From Deltaproteobacteria bacterium (GTDB lineage: Bacteria > Myxococcota > Kuafuiibacteriia > Kuafuiibacteriales > Kuafuiibacteriaceae): a stretch of 61,183 bases of DNA. The translations under genes and the position numbers were made by a program. Of this stretch, positions 17,603-26,029 are shown piece after piece. Location: contig WYAZ01000126.1 in assembly GCA_011526105.1 (NCBI GenBank), positions 1-61,183 of the forward strand. Reading direction: 5' to 3'. Each line of letters starts with the position of its first letter. Positions within the stretch are counted from its first letter, which is position 1. Under the pieces are notes generated by a model, which was given only the letters and a program-made list of their open reading frames with translations, searched no databases and was not told the origin of the DNA.

Positions 17603-19861
17603 TTACGGACGCGTGCAACCCGGCGCCGAGTGTACGGTGACGGGAGTCAGATTGGTGTCGACGAGGATGTGTTCTACGCCGCACACGTGTCCATCCATCC
17701 ACGGCTCGAGCAGGGCGGCTTCAGGCTCCTCGCTCACGACCGCGACCTTCGCGTTCTCGATGGAGACCGACCTCAGCGTCGCCTCGGTCCCGAACTCGAG
17801 AAAGAGGCCCGCCATCTCACAGTCCATGGCCTGAACCCGCTTTGCCTGCAGCGACCCTCTCAGATTGATGCAGCTCCCGGGAAAGTCGACGGTGGCGGTT
17901 CCCGCGGAGACGTTTCGAGCGATCACGTCTTCGATCGTCGCGTTGCTCGCATCACGAAGGGCAATGCCGTGTCCCGTCCCGTCCCGAGCTTCGATCCCGC
18001 GCAGAATGAGTTCGAGGTTCGGTGGTGAGGTGTCTCGGATGCCGCGCTCTCGAAAACCCACCGCAAGTGCGCTCGAGACCTGAGCGACGCCCACGCCCAG
18101 GGCGGGGGTGGCCAGCGCCAGACCGAAGTCGCTGCCGACTGTGACGATATCCTCGAGGTGAGCGTCGAGGACGGACGAGATACCGCCGAGTCGTTGGCCG
18201 TTGATCGAGAGGATGCGCCGGCCTTCGAACCGGCCGCCCTCAACGATGAATCCGTCCGCGGCGCCGCTCGCGTCGACGATGAGGTCTTCGACCCATGCAT
18301 CGTCGGCCCTGAGGCCGAACACGAAACCGGAGTATCTGAACTCGGGGGTCGGCTCGACCCACATACCCCGGATTCGCGTGTCGCCGTCCATCGACACCGG
18401 TCTCGGGCCGTCGGTGACCGACGTTCGGGCTTCAGGCCGAAGATACACCGAGTTCAAGGCGTAGCTGGCCTGCTGCAGCAACAGCGGTATCTCGGCCTGA
18501 GCGGTCAGCGCGGTGGCAGTCACGGTATAGCCCAAGGCGAAGAGACCCACCGCCGCCGAACGCAGCGTCACATGCTTCATGCGCAGGGCGCCGCGAAGAG
18601 AGGCGCCCTCGACGTACGCCAGAAGCGTCTGCTCCGTTCCGCCCTCGAGCGACACGTGCTCCGCATCGAGCGTGGAAACGGAGTCGAGCCACGCGACGTG
18701 GGTGGCTGCAGGCGCCGTCACTCGCACCCTCTCGAGCACCACCGTGGCCCCGAGGGACACGATGGCGTCGACGGGCGCGAGAGTCCTGAGATCGACGTTT
18801 GTCAGCTCCAGCCGCGTGTCGGCCCACGCCACGAAAGGATGTTCGGCCACGAACTCCGCGGGGACCGTCAAGCGCAGACCCGACACAGCGAGCGCTCCCG
18901 CCTCGGGGGTCCGGATCATGCCGCCCGGAACAAAGGACAGTCCGTCTCGAGTCGCACACGCGCCGCGCAACGAACTGGAGGCGGCCTGAGGCCACTGTAG
19001 AGCTTCATCGAGCGCGAGCCGTCCGTGGATGGCGTAGTGTCGTGCGTTTGGCCGCGCAGTTCTGGCTTCGCGCAGCGTCGCGAACGGCGCGAGGCGAGTG
19101 CCGTCGCCGCCAGGAGCCACCCCCGAGCGGACAAAGACGGCGTCAGCTTCGAGATCGTTTGCCCATTCGAGCGTGCAGTCGCCCAGCACCTCGCAGCTCG
19201 TTCCCGTTCCGAAGGCCGCAGTCCCCGCCTCGCAGTCCTCGGCAGGAAGGGTCGGTCGGCAAGCGAGCTGCGCCGCAAGCTGAGGTTCGCGCGCCGGATT
19301 CAGTGCGCTCAGCGACGGCACCGTGCCCGCCGTCCAGCCCGCGGGGCAGTCCGCGCGCGGAAGCTCGGGGTGGGGCAGCTCGAATGACACCGGTTCGCAC
19401 GGCAGCTCGCAACCATCGGCGCGAGGGCAGCCGCCGAGCTCGAGGCATTCGAGCGCTCCGAAGGGCGGGAATCGAAGTCCGTGCCACAAAGGCTCAATCC
19501 TGAGCGCTTCCTTGGACAGCGGCGCAAAGGCATCGCCGCTCTCGGAGAGGAGAGCTCGAGCCGCTTCTGGGGCTGGTCGTCCGCGCTCGCTTGCGGCGGG
19601 CAGTGGCATCGGGCCCTCACTGAGCCGCAGCTCATCCAGTGTCTCTGCGTAGCCGAGCCAAAGGACACGCGGCAGCGTGTCGAACTCGCGCTCGAAGAGA
19701 AGAGGTGTACCGCTCCGAAAGACTGAGGCTTGTCGCTCCGCCCCGGGCTCCGCCCACACCAGGACGATCGTCTCGGCGTTTTGGTCAGCTGGGGCTTGGA
19801 TGAAGACGGATGCGGAGCAAGAACAGAACCATAGGCCCAGCCACGGGAGGATGAGACGCAC
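17603..19861 (-). CDS. Secreted right-handed beta-helix protein, probable lipoprotein
   Basis: The protein is about 752 residues from a GTG at 19861, chosen because it opens a signal sequence (VRLILPWLGLWFCSCSAS) with Cys residues near position 13. The upstream 50 codons look non-coding. The N-terminal 250 residues are Cys-rich (repeated CxxxxxC pairs). A DUF1565-type entry follows (DAVFVRSGVAPGGDGTRLAPF), then a long parallel beta-helix with repeats such as LELTNVDLRTL and ATIEDVIARNVSAG. The same entry motif occurs in the truncated lipoprotein near the left edge. The likely location is the cell surface; binding target is unknown. It is convergent with glnE. Confidence 0.7.
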   Translation of the reverse strand: MRLILPWLGLWFCSCSASVFIQAPADQNAETIVLVWAEPGAERQASVFRSGTPLLFEREFDTLPRVLWLGYAETLDELRLSEGPMPLPAASERGRPAPEAARALLSESGDAFAPLSKEALRIEPLWHGLRFPPFGALECLELGGCPRADGCELPCEPVSFELPHPELPRADCPAGWTAGTVPSLSALNPAREPQLAAQLACRPTLPAEDCEAGTAAFGTGTSCEVLGDCTLEWANDLEADAVFVRSGVAPGGDGTRLAPFATLREARTARPNARHYAIHGRLALDEALQWPQAASSSLRGACATRDGLSFVPGGMIRTPEAGALAVSGLRLTVPAEFVAEHPFVAWADTRLELTNVDLRTLAPVDAIVSLGATVVLERVRVTAPAATHVAWLDSVSTLDAEHVSLEGGTEQTLLAYVEGASLRGALRMKHVTLRSAAVGLFALGYTVTATALTAQAEIPLLLQQASYALNSVYLRPEARTSVTDGPRPVSMDGDTRIRGMWVEPTPEFRYSGFVFGLRADDAWVEDLIVDASGAADGFIVEGGRFEGRRILSINGQRLGGISSVLDAHLEDIVTVGSDFGLALATPALGVGVAQVSSALAVGFRERGIRDTSPPNLELILRGIEARDGTGHGIALRDASNATIEDVIARNVSAGTATVDFPGSCINLRGSLQAKRVQAMDCEMAGLFLEFGTEATLRSVSIENAKVAVVSEEPEAALLEPWMDGHVCGVEHILVDTNLTPVTVHSAPGCTRP

Positions 19862-20111
19862 CGTTTGCAAGCCTAGCACGCCCGCGGTCGACAGACGCAA
19901 GCTGCACACCGGTTGCGCCCGCCGCCGCGAACAGCTCCAGACTCTGTCTGGGCTTCCACATACACTCGGCCGCGTCTCGGATCGACTCGAGGCGGAGCTC
20001 GGCTCCTCCACGCTTCCCTCGACTCAGCGTTCGATCGCTTCGGCCGACACGCATCCCTCTGGCCCATTCACGCGCGGACAGACCTCATGGGGGTCAACCA
20101 CGAGGATCGTG

Positions 20112-20492
20112 TCAGCGTCGTCGAATCCAGCTCAGTGCTTGCTGTCGGCCCACGGCGGTGCCCCCACCGACCAAGACCCCATCGCCGAACGAAAGAACGC
20201 GACGGCCGGTTCCGGCGGTTCGCAGACCCATGTAGTCTTGGGCCTCGATCGGGCAGTGGCCTTCGGAGACGACGTAGAAGCTGAAGAGCCCGGTGCCTCC
20301 CACGAACATGAAGCCATCAGGTGTGGGCGCGATGTTGTGGATCACTTGCATGAACATGGTGTCTCCCAGCGAGACCCAGCGATGATCCGCATCGTTCTCG
20401 AAGGCGAACACCATGCTCGGACTCGAGCCGACCTCCAGGTAGGGGATGTAGTGTATCGGCGCGTCTGTGTAAGCGAGGGCGAGAAGCGCCAC
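20112..20492 (-). pseudogene. C-terminal fragment of a propeller-like lipoprotein family
   Basis: The 126-residue frame lacks any signal peptide or good ribosome site and starts from a GTG directly next to the following gene's end, so an N-terminal portion seems lost. Its content is protein-like (APTPDGFMFVGGTGLFSFY, VLSFGDGVLVGGG). It loosely parallels the C-terminus of the frameshifted lipoprotein at 34771-36116: both have a SLGD/RLGD motif, then a tyrosine-rich strand and a G-x-C. I read it as a remnant of a paralogue. It could instead be a short functional gene. Confidence 0.4.
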
Positions 20493-20549
20493 TGAATCGC
20501 ATCCTAGCAGGGCTGCTCTCGCATGGTACTCAGCCCGATCTCGAAGGAA

Positions 20550-21263
20550 TCAAGACGGCATGGTCAACGCGATCAAGCCCAAAACTCCGAGGAGGAACAT
20601 GCAAACAAGCAGGTAAATCGAAAAGGCTCGGGTCTCCTTGTGGATGATCGCGTCGAAACCGAGATCGCTCACCACGAAACGCGCCCCGCCCTCGCCGAAC
20701 TCGAGCCCGCCCTTCCCGAAGGAGACCTGACCGAGCACGAAGATCTCGTCACCGAGCTCGAGGAAGGTCTCGCGGATCCTCATCTTCTTGTTGAACACGA
20801 CACCCTTCGTACTCGTCGCATACCGCTCGCTGAGCACCCGCTCCACGTGCTCGGGCGCGGAGGACAACAAGCCGACCGACACGTGGTGGTCGAGCGCGAA
20901 GAGCACCTCGGCGTTCGCTAGGTCGATCGTGGCGAGCCCGGTGCCGTCATCCATCTCCACGCGCGAGACGCCTTCGTCGGAGACAACGGTGTGCCAGTAG
21001 CGGCGCCGTCCTGAGCTGCGTCTCTCGTCGACCTCCAGCTCGTAGTACGCGCAGGTCCGCTGGCTCATCGGAGCCTGCTGATCGACGGCCGAGCTCTTGA
21101 TGCGACCGCGCGCTCGGAAGAAGCCCGGCCGGAGCTCGCTGATGCTCATCTCGGGCGCCTGGGAGATGACCTGGCGCCGGCGCCAGCTTCGCCGCGCGCC
21201 CATCCCGAAGTAGGCGAGGCCCAGGAGACAGAGCAAAAGGAGGATCGGCGTGCCGGGGTCCAA
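20550..21263 (-). CDS. GIDE-domain (bacterial E3-ligase-like fold) membrane protein
   Basis: The protein has 237 residues. An N-terminal span (ILLLLCLLGLAYFGMG) and a C-terminal hairpin span (FSIYLLVCMFLLGVLGLIALTM) flank a soluble domain. The core RGRIKSSAVDQQAPMSQRTCAYYELEV, DGTGLATIDLANAEV and ILGQVSF-like FVLGQVSF match the GIDE domain, named after the mitochondrial ubiquitin ligase MUL1/GIDE. Bacterial homologues lack the RING finger, as here, so ligase activity is not expected. The role in bacteria is unknown. The gene is divergent from the DUF4388 regulator. Confidence 0.75.
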   Translation of the reverse strand: MDPGTPILLLLCLLGLAYFGMGARRSWRRRQVISQAPEMSISELRPGFFRARGRIKSSAVDQQAPMSQRTCAYYELEVDERRSSGRRRYWHTVVSDEGVSRVEMDDGTGLATIDLANAEVLFALDHHVSVGLLSSAPEHVERVLSERYATSTKGVVFNKKMRIRETFLELGDEIFVLGQVSFGKGGLEFGEGGARFVVSDLGFDAIIHKETRAFSIYLLVCMFLLGVLGLIALTMPS

Positions 21264-21371
21264 GGAGCGAGATCATTGTAGACTCTGGGCAGGGGCTTCG
21301 TCTCTCCTTCGGCGAAACCCGCGCCCGCGCGCTCTTGACGGCGGGCCCAGGCCGTAGAGAAATCCTCGTCG

Positions 21372-23819
21372 GTGCCCAAGAAGATCCTGATCATCGAGGA
21401 CGATCGCACGGTCGCCAAGCTCCTCGAAGACGCGCTCACGCGCGAAGGACACGAGGTCAAGCTCGAGATCGACGGCGAGTGGGGCGCGCGGACCTTCGAA
21501 GCGAAGGGGGCCGACCTCATCATCCTGGATGTGCTCGTACCCAACGTCATCGGCTTTGATGTGGTGCGGGAGATTCGAAAGACGCAGAAGGGCAAGGCCG
21601 TCCCCATCATCATGCTGAGCGGGGTCTACAGCGCCGCAGGGCACAAGAAGAAGATGGTCGAGGAGTTCGATGTCATCGACTACCTCGACAAGCCGGTCGA
21701 CCTGCGCATCTTGCTTCCGCTCGTGAAGGCCACGCTCTCCGGCGAGCAACGCCCAGTACCCACGCTGCCTCCGGCGGCGGAGGCGCAGCTCACCGAAGAC
21801 GGTAAGGACCTCGCGCCGGATCTCGCTTCGCTCTACCAGGGTAATCTCGAGCACACCTCCTTCGCGCGGGTCTTGGGCATGGCCTACGGAGCGCGGGTCA
21901 GCGGCGCACTCATGCTGCGCAAGAGCTCGGTCAAGAAGATCGTCTACCTCCAGCACGGCACCCCGGTCTTCGTGAAGTCGAACCTGATCGAGGAGACGCT
22001 GGGCCGCATCATGATTCGCGAGCGGCTCATCACCACCGCCGAGAACGAAGCCGCCATCGATCGCATGAAACTCGAGGGGCGAAAGCAGGGCGAGATCCTC
22101 GTGGAGATGGGCGCGATCTCCCCTCACAACCTCGAGTTCGGCCTCGAGCGGCAACTCGAGGTGAAGCTCTACGACCTCTTCACTTGGCTCGAAGGCAAGT
22201 ATCTCCTCAACGACCGAACCGACTACGAAGGCACGCACGTCGCCCTTTCCAGCTCACCCATCGAGCTCATCTACGAAGGGGTACGTCGGTCGATGTCGCC
22301 CGAGCGCATTGGCCGGGAGCTAAACAAGATCAGAGAACGGGTCGTTGTGCCTTCGCGCGACGCCACGATGCGGCACCAGGCTCGTCAGCTCGAGCCAGAC
22401 GCCGACATCTTGCTCGATCTCATCGATGGACGACGCAAGGTGGATCAGCTCCTTCGGCTCGCTAAGATGGACCGGAGTGCTGCGTCGCTCCTCCTCTACA
22501 CGCTCGTCTCGAGCACACTTCTCTCTTTGGTGGCAGCGGCCCCTTCCGACGAGGTCATCAAGCCGAGGCTGGAGCGTCTGCATTCCGAGGCGCCTCATCG
22601 TCCCACTGGCACCGAATTGATCTCGGTTGACGACGACGACGTCGAGCCGCTTCGAACCGGCGAAGTATCGACCGAGGGTGAAGAACTCGAGATCATGAAG
22701 GCCGCGCGAGACAAGGCCCGCCGCGCGATTGAAGAGTCCAGCCCGGAGCTCTTCGCATCGGCGGCGGAGGAAGAGGCCGAGGTCTCGAGGGAGGCTGACG
22801 AAGCCGAGCTCTCGGATGAGCTCCCCGACCCGATGCCGCCCCGCGAGGTGGCGGCGGTCATCGTGCAGTCCGCGCCAGCGCCTCCTCCTCCGCCTCCGCC
22901 CGAGCGCACGCCCAGCGAGCCGCCGTCCGAACCCGGTCGATTCGTGCTTTCGGATGAGGTGCGCGCTCAGATCAGAGCCCGGCTCGAGGCCGAAGAGCAG
23001 TCGATCGCCACCAAGCTCCCGAGCCGAGTGGGAGCCCCGCCCGCCAGACGTGCATCCTTGCCTCCGATCTCCCCGGAAGCTCGCGCGCTGATCGAGCGAG
23101 ATCTCGAGCGACTGAGGACCGAGCTCGTCGAGGCGGTACGTTCGCTCGAGCAACGAAGCTGTTTCGAGCGCCTTGGGCTGCACCGGCACTCTTCGGTGGA
23201 GGATGTGCAGTCGGCCTACGAGAAGGTTCGACGGGAGACCGCCGCTCGGTTTGCTCTGCCTCAGCACGCCACCTTCGAGATCCGGCTCCGGCACGAGGAG
23301 CTGATGCTCCTTCTTCGTCGGGCAAGAGACGCGCTCATCCACCCGATCGAGCGTGATGAATACGTGCGCTTCCTCGGCGGGGCCGAGTTCGAAGAGCGAG
23401 GGCTCTCCAAGATGCACCTTGCGGAGCGTGCTTTCCTCGAAGGCCGGTCCAGCTTCGAGCAGCGCGACTTCCGTTCGGCGCGAAGCCAGTTCGAGATTGC
23501 GTCCGCACTCGCACCCGAGGAGGGCATCTACCTCGCGTACCGGGCGTTCAGCAGCTACTCCGCAGAGGCGGATGACGACGCCGCGCGGCGCGCATTGAAG
23601 GACCTCGAACGAGCACAAGATCTCTCCCCGCGCTTGGACCGGGCCTACGTCTTTGCCGCGATGCTTCACGAGCAGCTTGGCTCGCGCGAACTTGCGATGG
23701 ACAACATGAAGAAGGCGCTGGGCTGCAACCCAGATTGCGTCGAGGCGCTGGGCTCGATTCGCGCTTGGACTCCAGAGCCGGAGAAGAAGTCCGGGTTCCT
23801 CAGAATCTTTACTTCTTAG
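21372..23819 (+). CDS. Response regulator with DUF4388, degenerate J-domain and TPRs
   Basis: The 815-residue protein begins at a GTG. Residues 1-120 are a receiver (IIEDDR acidic pair at 9-10, phospho-acceptor Asp53 in LIILDVLVP, DKPV lysine loop). Residues about 140-330 are a DUF4388 (PATAN-like) module (GNLEHTSFARVLG, SGALMLRKSSVKKIVYLQHG, DLFTWLEGKY). A poly-Pro linker lies near 510. A J-domain-like helix set follows (FERLGLHRHSSVEDVQSAYEKVRRE) but lacks the HPD tripeptide needed to stimulate Hsp70. TPR helices close the protein. Domain order is typical of myxobacterial signalling scaffolds; output is likely by protein-protein contact. Its stop overlaps the convergent PilZ gene. Confidence 0.85.
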   Translation: MPKKILIIEDDRTVAKLLEDALTREGHEVKLEIDGEWGARTFEAKGADLIILDVLVPNVIGFDVVREIRKTQKGKAVPIIMLSGVYSAAGHKKKMVEEFDVIDYLDKPVDLRILLPLVKATLSGEQRPVPTLPPAAEAQLTEDGKDLAPDLASLYQGNLEHTSFARVLGMAYGARVSGALMLRKSSVKKIVYLQHGTPVFVKSNLIEETLGRIMIRERLITTAENEAAIDRMKLEGRKQGEILVEMGAISPHNLEFGLERQLEVKLYDLFTWLEGKYLLNDRTDYEGTHVALSSSPIELIYEGVRRSMSPERIGRELNKIRERVVVPSRDATMRHQARQLEPDADILLDLIDGRRKVDQLLRLAKMDRSAASLLLYTLVSSTLLSLVAAAPSDEVIKPRLERLHSEAPHRPTGTELISVDDDDVEPLRTGEVSTEGEELEIMKAARDKARRAIEESSPELFASAAEEEAEVSREADEAELSDELPDPMPPREVAAVIVQSAPAPPPPPPPERTPSEPPSEPGRFVLSDEVRAQIRARLEAEEQSIATKLPSRVGAPPARRASLPPISPEARALIERDLERLRTELVEAVRSLEQRSCFERLGLHRHSSVEDVQSAYEKVRRETAARFALPQHATFEIRLRHEELMLLLRRARDALIHPIERDEYVRFLGGAEFEERGLSKMHLAERAFLEGRSSFEQRDFRSARSQFEIASALAPEEGIYLAYRAFSSYSAEADDDAARRALKDLERAQDLSPRLDRAYVFAAMLHEQLGSRELAMDNMKKALGCNPDCVEALGSIRAWTPEPEKKSGFLRIFTS

Positions 23820-24201
23820 CGGGGGGGGTCGCGCTGCCGAGTTCGATGAGCCACGCGCGGAGTCGGCGTTCGTCGCCGGGGGCAAACTGCTCGAAGGCGG
23901 CCCCGATCTTCCACTTCTCGTCGGCCGCCTCTTGCCAGACCTGGCGAGCCTGGACTTTGAGGATCTCGACCTCTTTGCCGTGCGGGACGTAGAGGAGGAC
24001 CTTCATACGTTCGTTGTCTTCGAGCTGATCGGCGAGCATGAAACACATGCCACTTGGGCTGAGGTTGACGCTGGAGCTAGGCAGCGCCTCCGAGAAGCGT
24101 TCGACTTCCACGCGAATCTCTACCGGCTTGCGCAGAAAGCGCTTGTGGAAGGGGTACTGTTCTTTCTGCGCAGCAACTTTGCTGCTTCGGTTGTCGCTCA
24201 T
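23809..24201 (-). CDS. PilZ-domain protein
   Basis: About 130 residues from the ATG at 24201 (an earlier frame start at 24237 lacks support). After a short polar leader, HKRFLRKPVEIRVEVE gives the RxxxR-like basic motif and SSVNLSPSGMCFML the NxSxxG motif of PilZ c-di-GMP receptors; IGAAFEQFAPGDERRLRAWL is the C-terminal helix of the family. It is probably a single-domain c-di-GMP adaptor. Its last 11 bases overlap the end of the convergent DUF4388 regulator gene. Confidence 0.8.
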   Translation of the reverse strand: MSDNRSSKVAAQKEQYPFHKRFLRKPVEIRVEVERFSEALPSSSVNLSPSGMCFMLADQLEDNERMKVLLYVPHGKEVEILKVQARQVWQEAADEKWKIGAAFEQFAPGDERRLRAWLIELGSATPPAKK

Positions 24202-24279
24202 GGATGTCCTCGCTCGAGTAGCCCCCTTCGCCTGCAAATCAGAGGGCGGATACTAGGCCCGGGGTGGAAGCGCCCGCAA

Positions 24280-25911
24280 CTAGGGGATCTCGCGATTCCG
24301 ATGGGCGCGGGGCTGTGAGCGCTCTGGGCGCGAGGGAACCGGGGGTTTGAAGCGCACGTGGAAGGAGATGCAGTCTCTTCCGTGTCCCAGGATCACCGTG
24401 ACGACGTCTCGCGGCTCGAGTCGAAGGCAGGAATAGCGGCGCCCTTCCGTGAGCTCGTTCAGCGTCACCGCCGCTTCGTTGCGGATCAGGTGCCCGCCCA
24501 CATCCTGCGGAAAGACGAGATCAACCTGCCCGTCCGCGTTGACGCGCACGAGTCGCAGACCGGGATGCGCCGGCGCGGGGGCGAGCCCGCCTTGCGGCGT
24601 TCGATGCCCAAGCACGTACTGTTCGCCCGGATGCCGGATCGTGGCGAGATCCAGGAGCTGATCGCCGCGGCGGGCCGAGATCTCGACCGCTTCGTAGCGC
24701 GGGGCTCTCGCTCGCACTTCTTCGGTCACCGCAGAAGCCCCATTCAGGGTGATGGGAGCCGCGGGCACCGCACCGATGCGATGAATCGGCGCACGTTCCT
24801 TCGTCGGCGGGGTCACCAGACGCGCCAGGATGCGCGCGCTCTTCTCGGTGATCGCAGATCTCGAGGGAGGCGCGACCGCGCCGGACCGCTCGGGCACGGT
24901 CGTGGCCCGACCCGGGGTCAGTGGTCCAGGTACGGCCCGTGGTGCCGAAGGGGGTCGAGCGATGCCCGCCGTGAGCACGCGCTCGAGGGTGCCTGCGCCC
25001 AGCGGGCTCTGGGATGAACGCAAGAACTCGTCCGCGCTCCAGTCGAGTTCGCCCTCCGAGAGCTCCTCCCAAAGCGCAGCGTCGACTTCCCTGAACGCGT
25101 CTCCCAACACGGAGGCATGCGCGTCGAACGGGGCGGGCGTGGCCTCTGGATGGCGGTCGCCGAAACGCGACTCTTCGCGGGTGGGATCCTCTTCGTCCAT
25201 GCCCTGCGCGGGTACCGCGCCCCCCTGAACCAAGCGCAGCGGTACGATCCGGTCCGGGTTCTCGCGGCCGGTCGCGCGCTTCACCGCTTCTTCGTAGATC
25301 CGCCAGTCGATCTCCGAGGCACCGAGATCCAGCGGGCTCTCGCCCGTGCCCTGCGAACCATCGGCCGAGAGCACCGCGACGACTCGCGTGTCTCGGTCGG
25401 AGAGGCCGCTGTCTTGTCGCTCCGATCTGAGGCCCGCAGGCAGCAAGGCGCGGAGACGAAGCGTGAAGGGGCCGATCTGAATGCTGTCGGTGGGGAGCAC
25501 GAGGACCCGACCCTCGATGCGACGCCGGTTCACGAGCGTGCCGTTCGAGCTTCCGAGGTCTTCGAGATAGACCGCGTCCTGCTCGAGCAGGATTCGGCAG
25601 TGGCGTTTGGAGACCGTGGAGCTCTCGAGCCTCAGGTTGGCGTTGCGATGCCGTCCGATGACGACCGGGCGATCGCCGCCGAACATCTCGGTGCCCAAAA
25701 AGTCTTCGAAGCGGGACAAGAAGACCTGGATCGCGGCGTTCGCCGCGGATGGGGCGGCCCGCGTCACGACACGCCGGGGTCTCTCGATGGGCGAGCCGCG
25801 AGAAAGTGTTCGTTGGCGAATCGTCACCGGAGCCTCTTTCTCCCCCTGGTCCCCGGCCGGCACGTCATACGCACGAAGCCAGGTAACCTTTCCTCCTGAA
25901 TTGTGCGACAT
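24280..25911 (-). CDS. FHA-domain protein
   Basis: The protein has 543 residues. Residues about 75-155 form a forkhead-associated domain: VIGRHRNANLRL, SSTVSKRHCRI and DLGSSNGTLVN are the phospho-threonine-binding loops. The middle 250 residues are Pro/Ala/Arg-rich and probably disordered. The C-terminal 110 residues (YVLGHRTPQGGL, HLIRNEAAVTLNEL, ILGHGRDCISFHVRF) look like a second beta-sandwich, possibly a diverged FHA. It would read Ser/Thr-kinase phosphorylation; a Pkn-type kinase lies 5 kb away, but a direct link is not shown. Confidence 0.85.
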   Translation of the reverse strand: MSHNSGGKVTWLRAYDVPAGDQGEKEAPVTIRQRTLSRGSPIERPRRVVTRAAPSAANAAIQVFLSRFEDFLGTEMFGGDRPVVIGRHRNANLRLESSTVSKRHCRILLEQDAVYLEDLGSSNGTLVNRRRIEGRVLVLPTDSIQIGPFTLRLRALLPAGLRSERQDSGLSDRDTRVVAVLSADGSQGTGESPLDLGASEIDWRIYEEAVKRATGRENPDRIVPLRLVQGGAVPAQGMDEEDPTREESRFGDRHPEATPAPFDAHASVLGDAFREVDAALWEELSEGELDWSADEFLRSSQSPLGAGTLERVLTAGIARPPSAPRAVPGPLTPGRATTVPERSGAVAPPSRSAITEKSARILARLVTPPTKERAPIHRIGAVPAAPITLNGASAVTEEVRARAPRYEAVEISARRGDQLLDLATIRHPGEQYVLGHRTPQGGLAPAPAHPGLRLVRVNADGQVDLVFPQDVGGHLIRNEAAVTLNELTEGRRYSCLRLEPRDVVTVILGHGRDCISFHVRFKPPVPSRPERSQPRAHRNREIP

Positions 25912-25951
25912 ATCCTACATTCCGGCAAGTCCTCTCTTTGACGTACGGCCC

Positions 25952-25965
25952 CTCGGCGCCGAGGA
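25952..25965. other. Perfect 14-base palindrome between divergent genes
   Basis: CCTCGGCGCCGAGG lies in the 118-base divergent intergenic region between the FHA gene and the Mut7-C/hemerythrin gene. It may be an operator or a hairpin; given the high GC content it may also be chance. Confidence 0.3.
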
Positions 25966-26029
25966 AGCAACAAAGTCGTTTCTTATCAAACCCTTACCTC
26001 GAGCGCCGGGCTCGGGGTAACCTGCCGCC

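Noticed and set aside
22320-23885. 521-codon minus-strand frame opposite the DUF4388 regulator
   Set aside because: No recognisable domain, biased composition, and the plus strand has a complete receiver domain.
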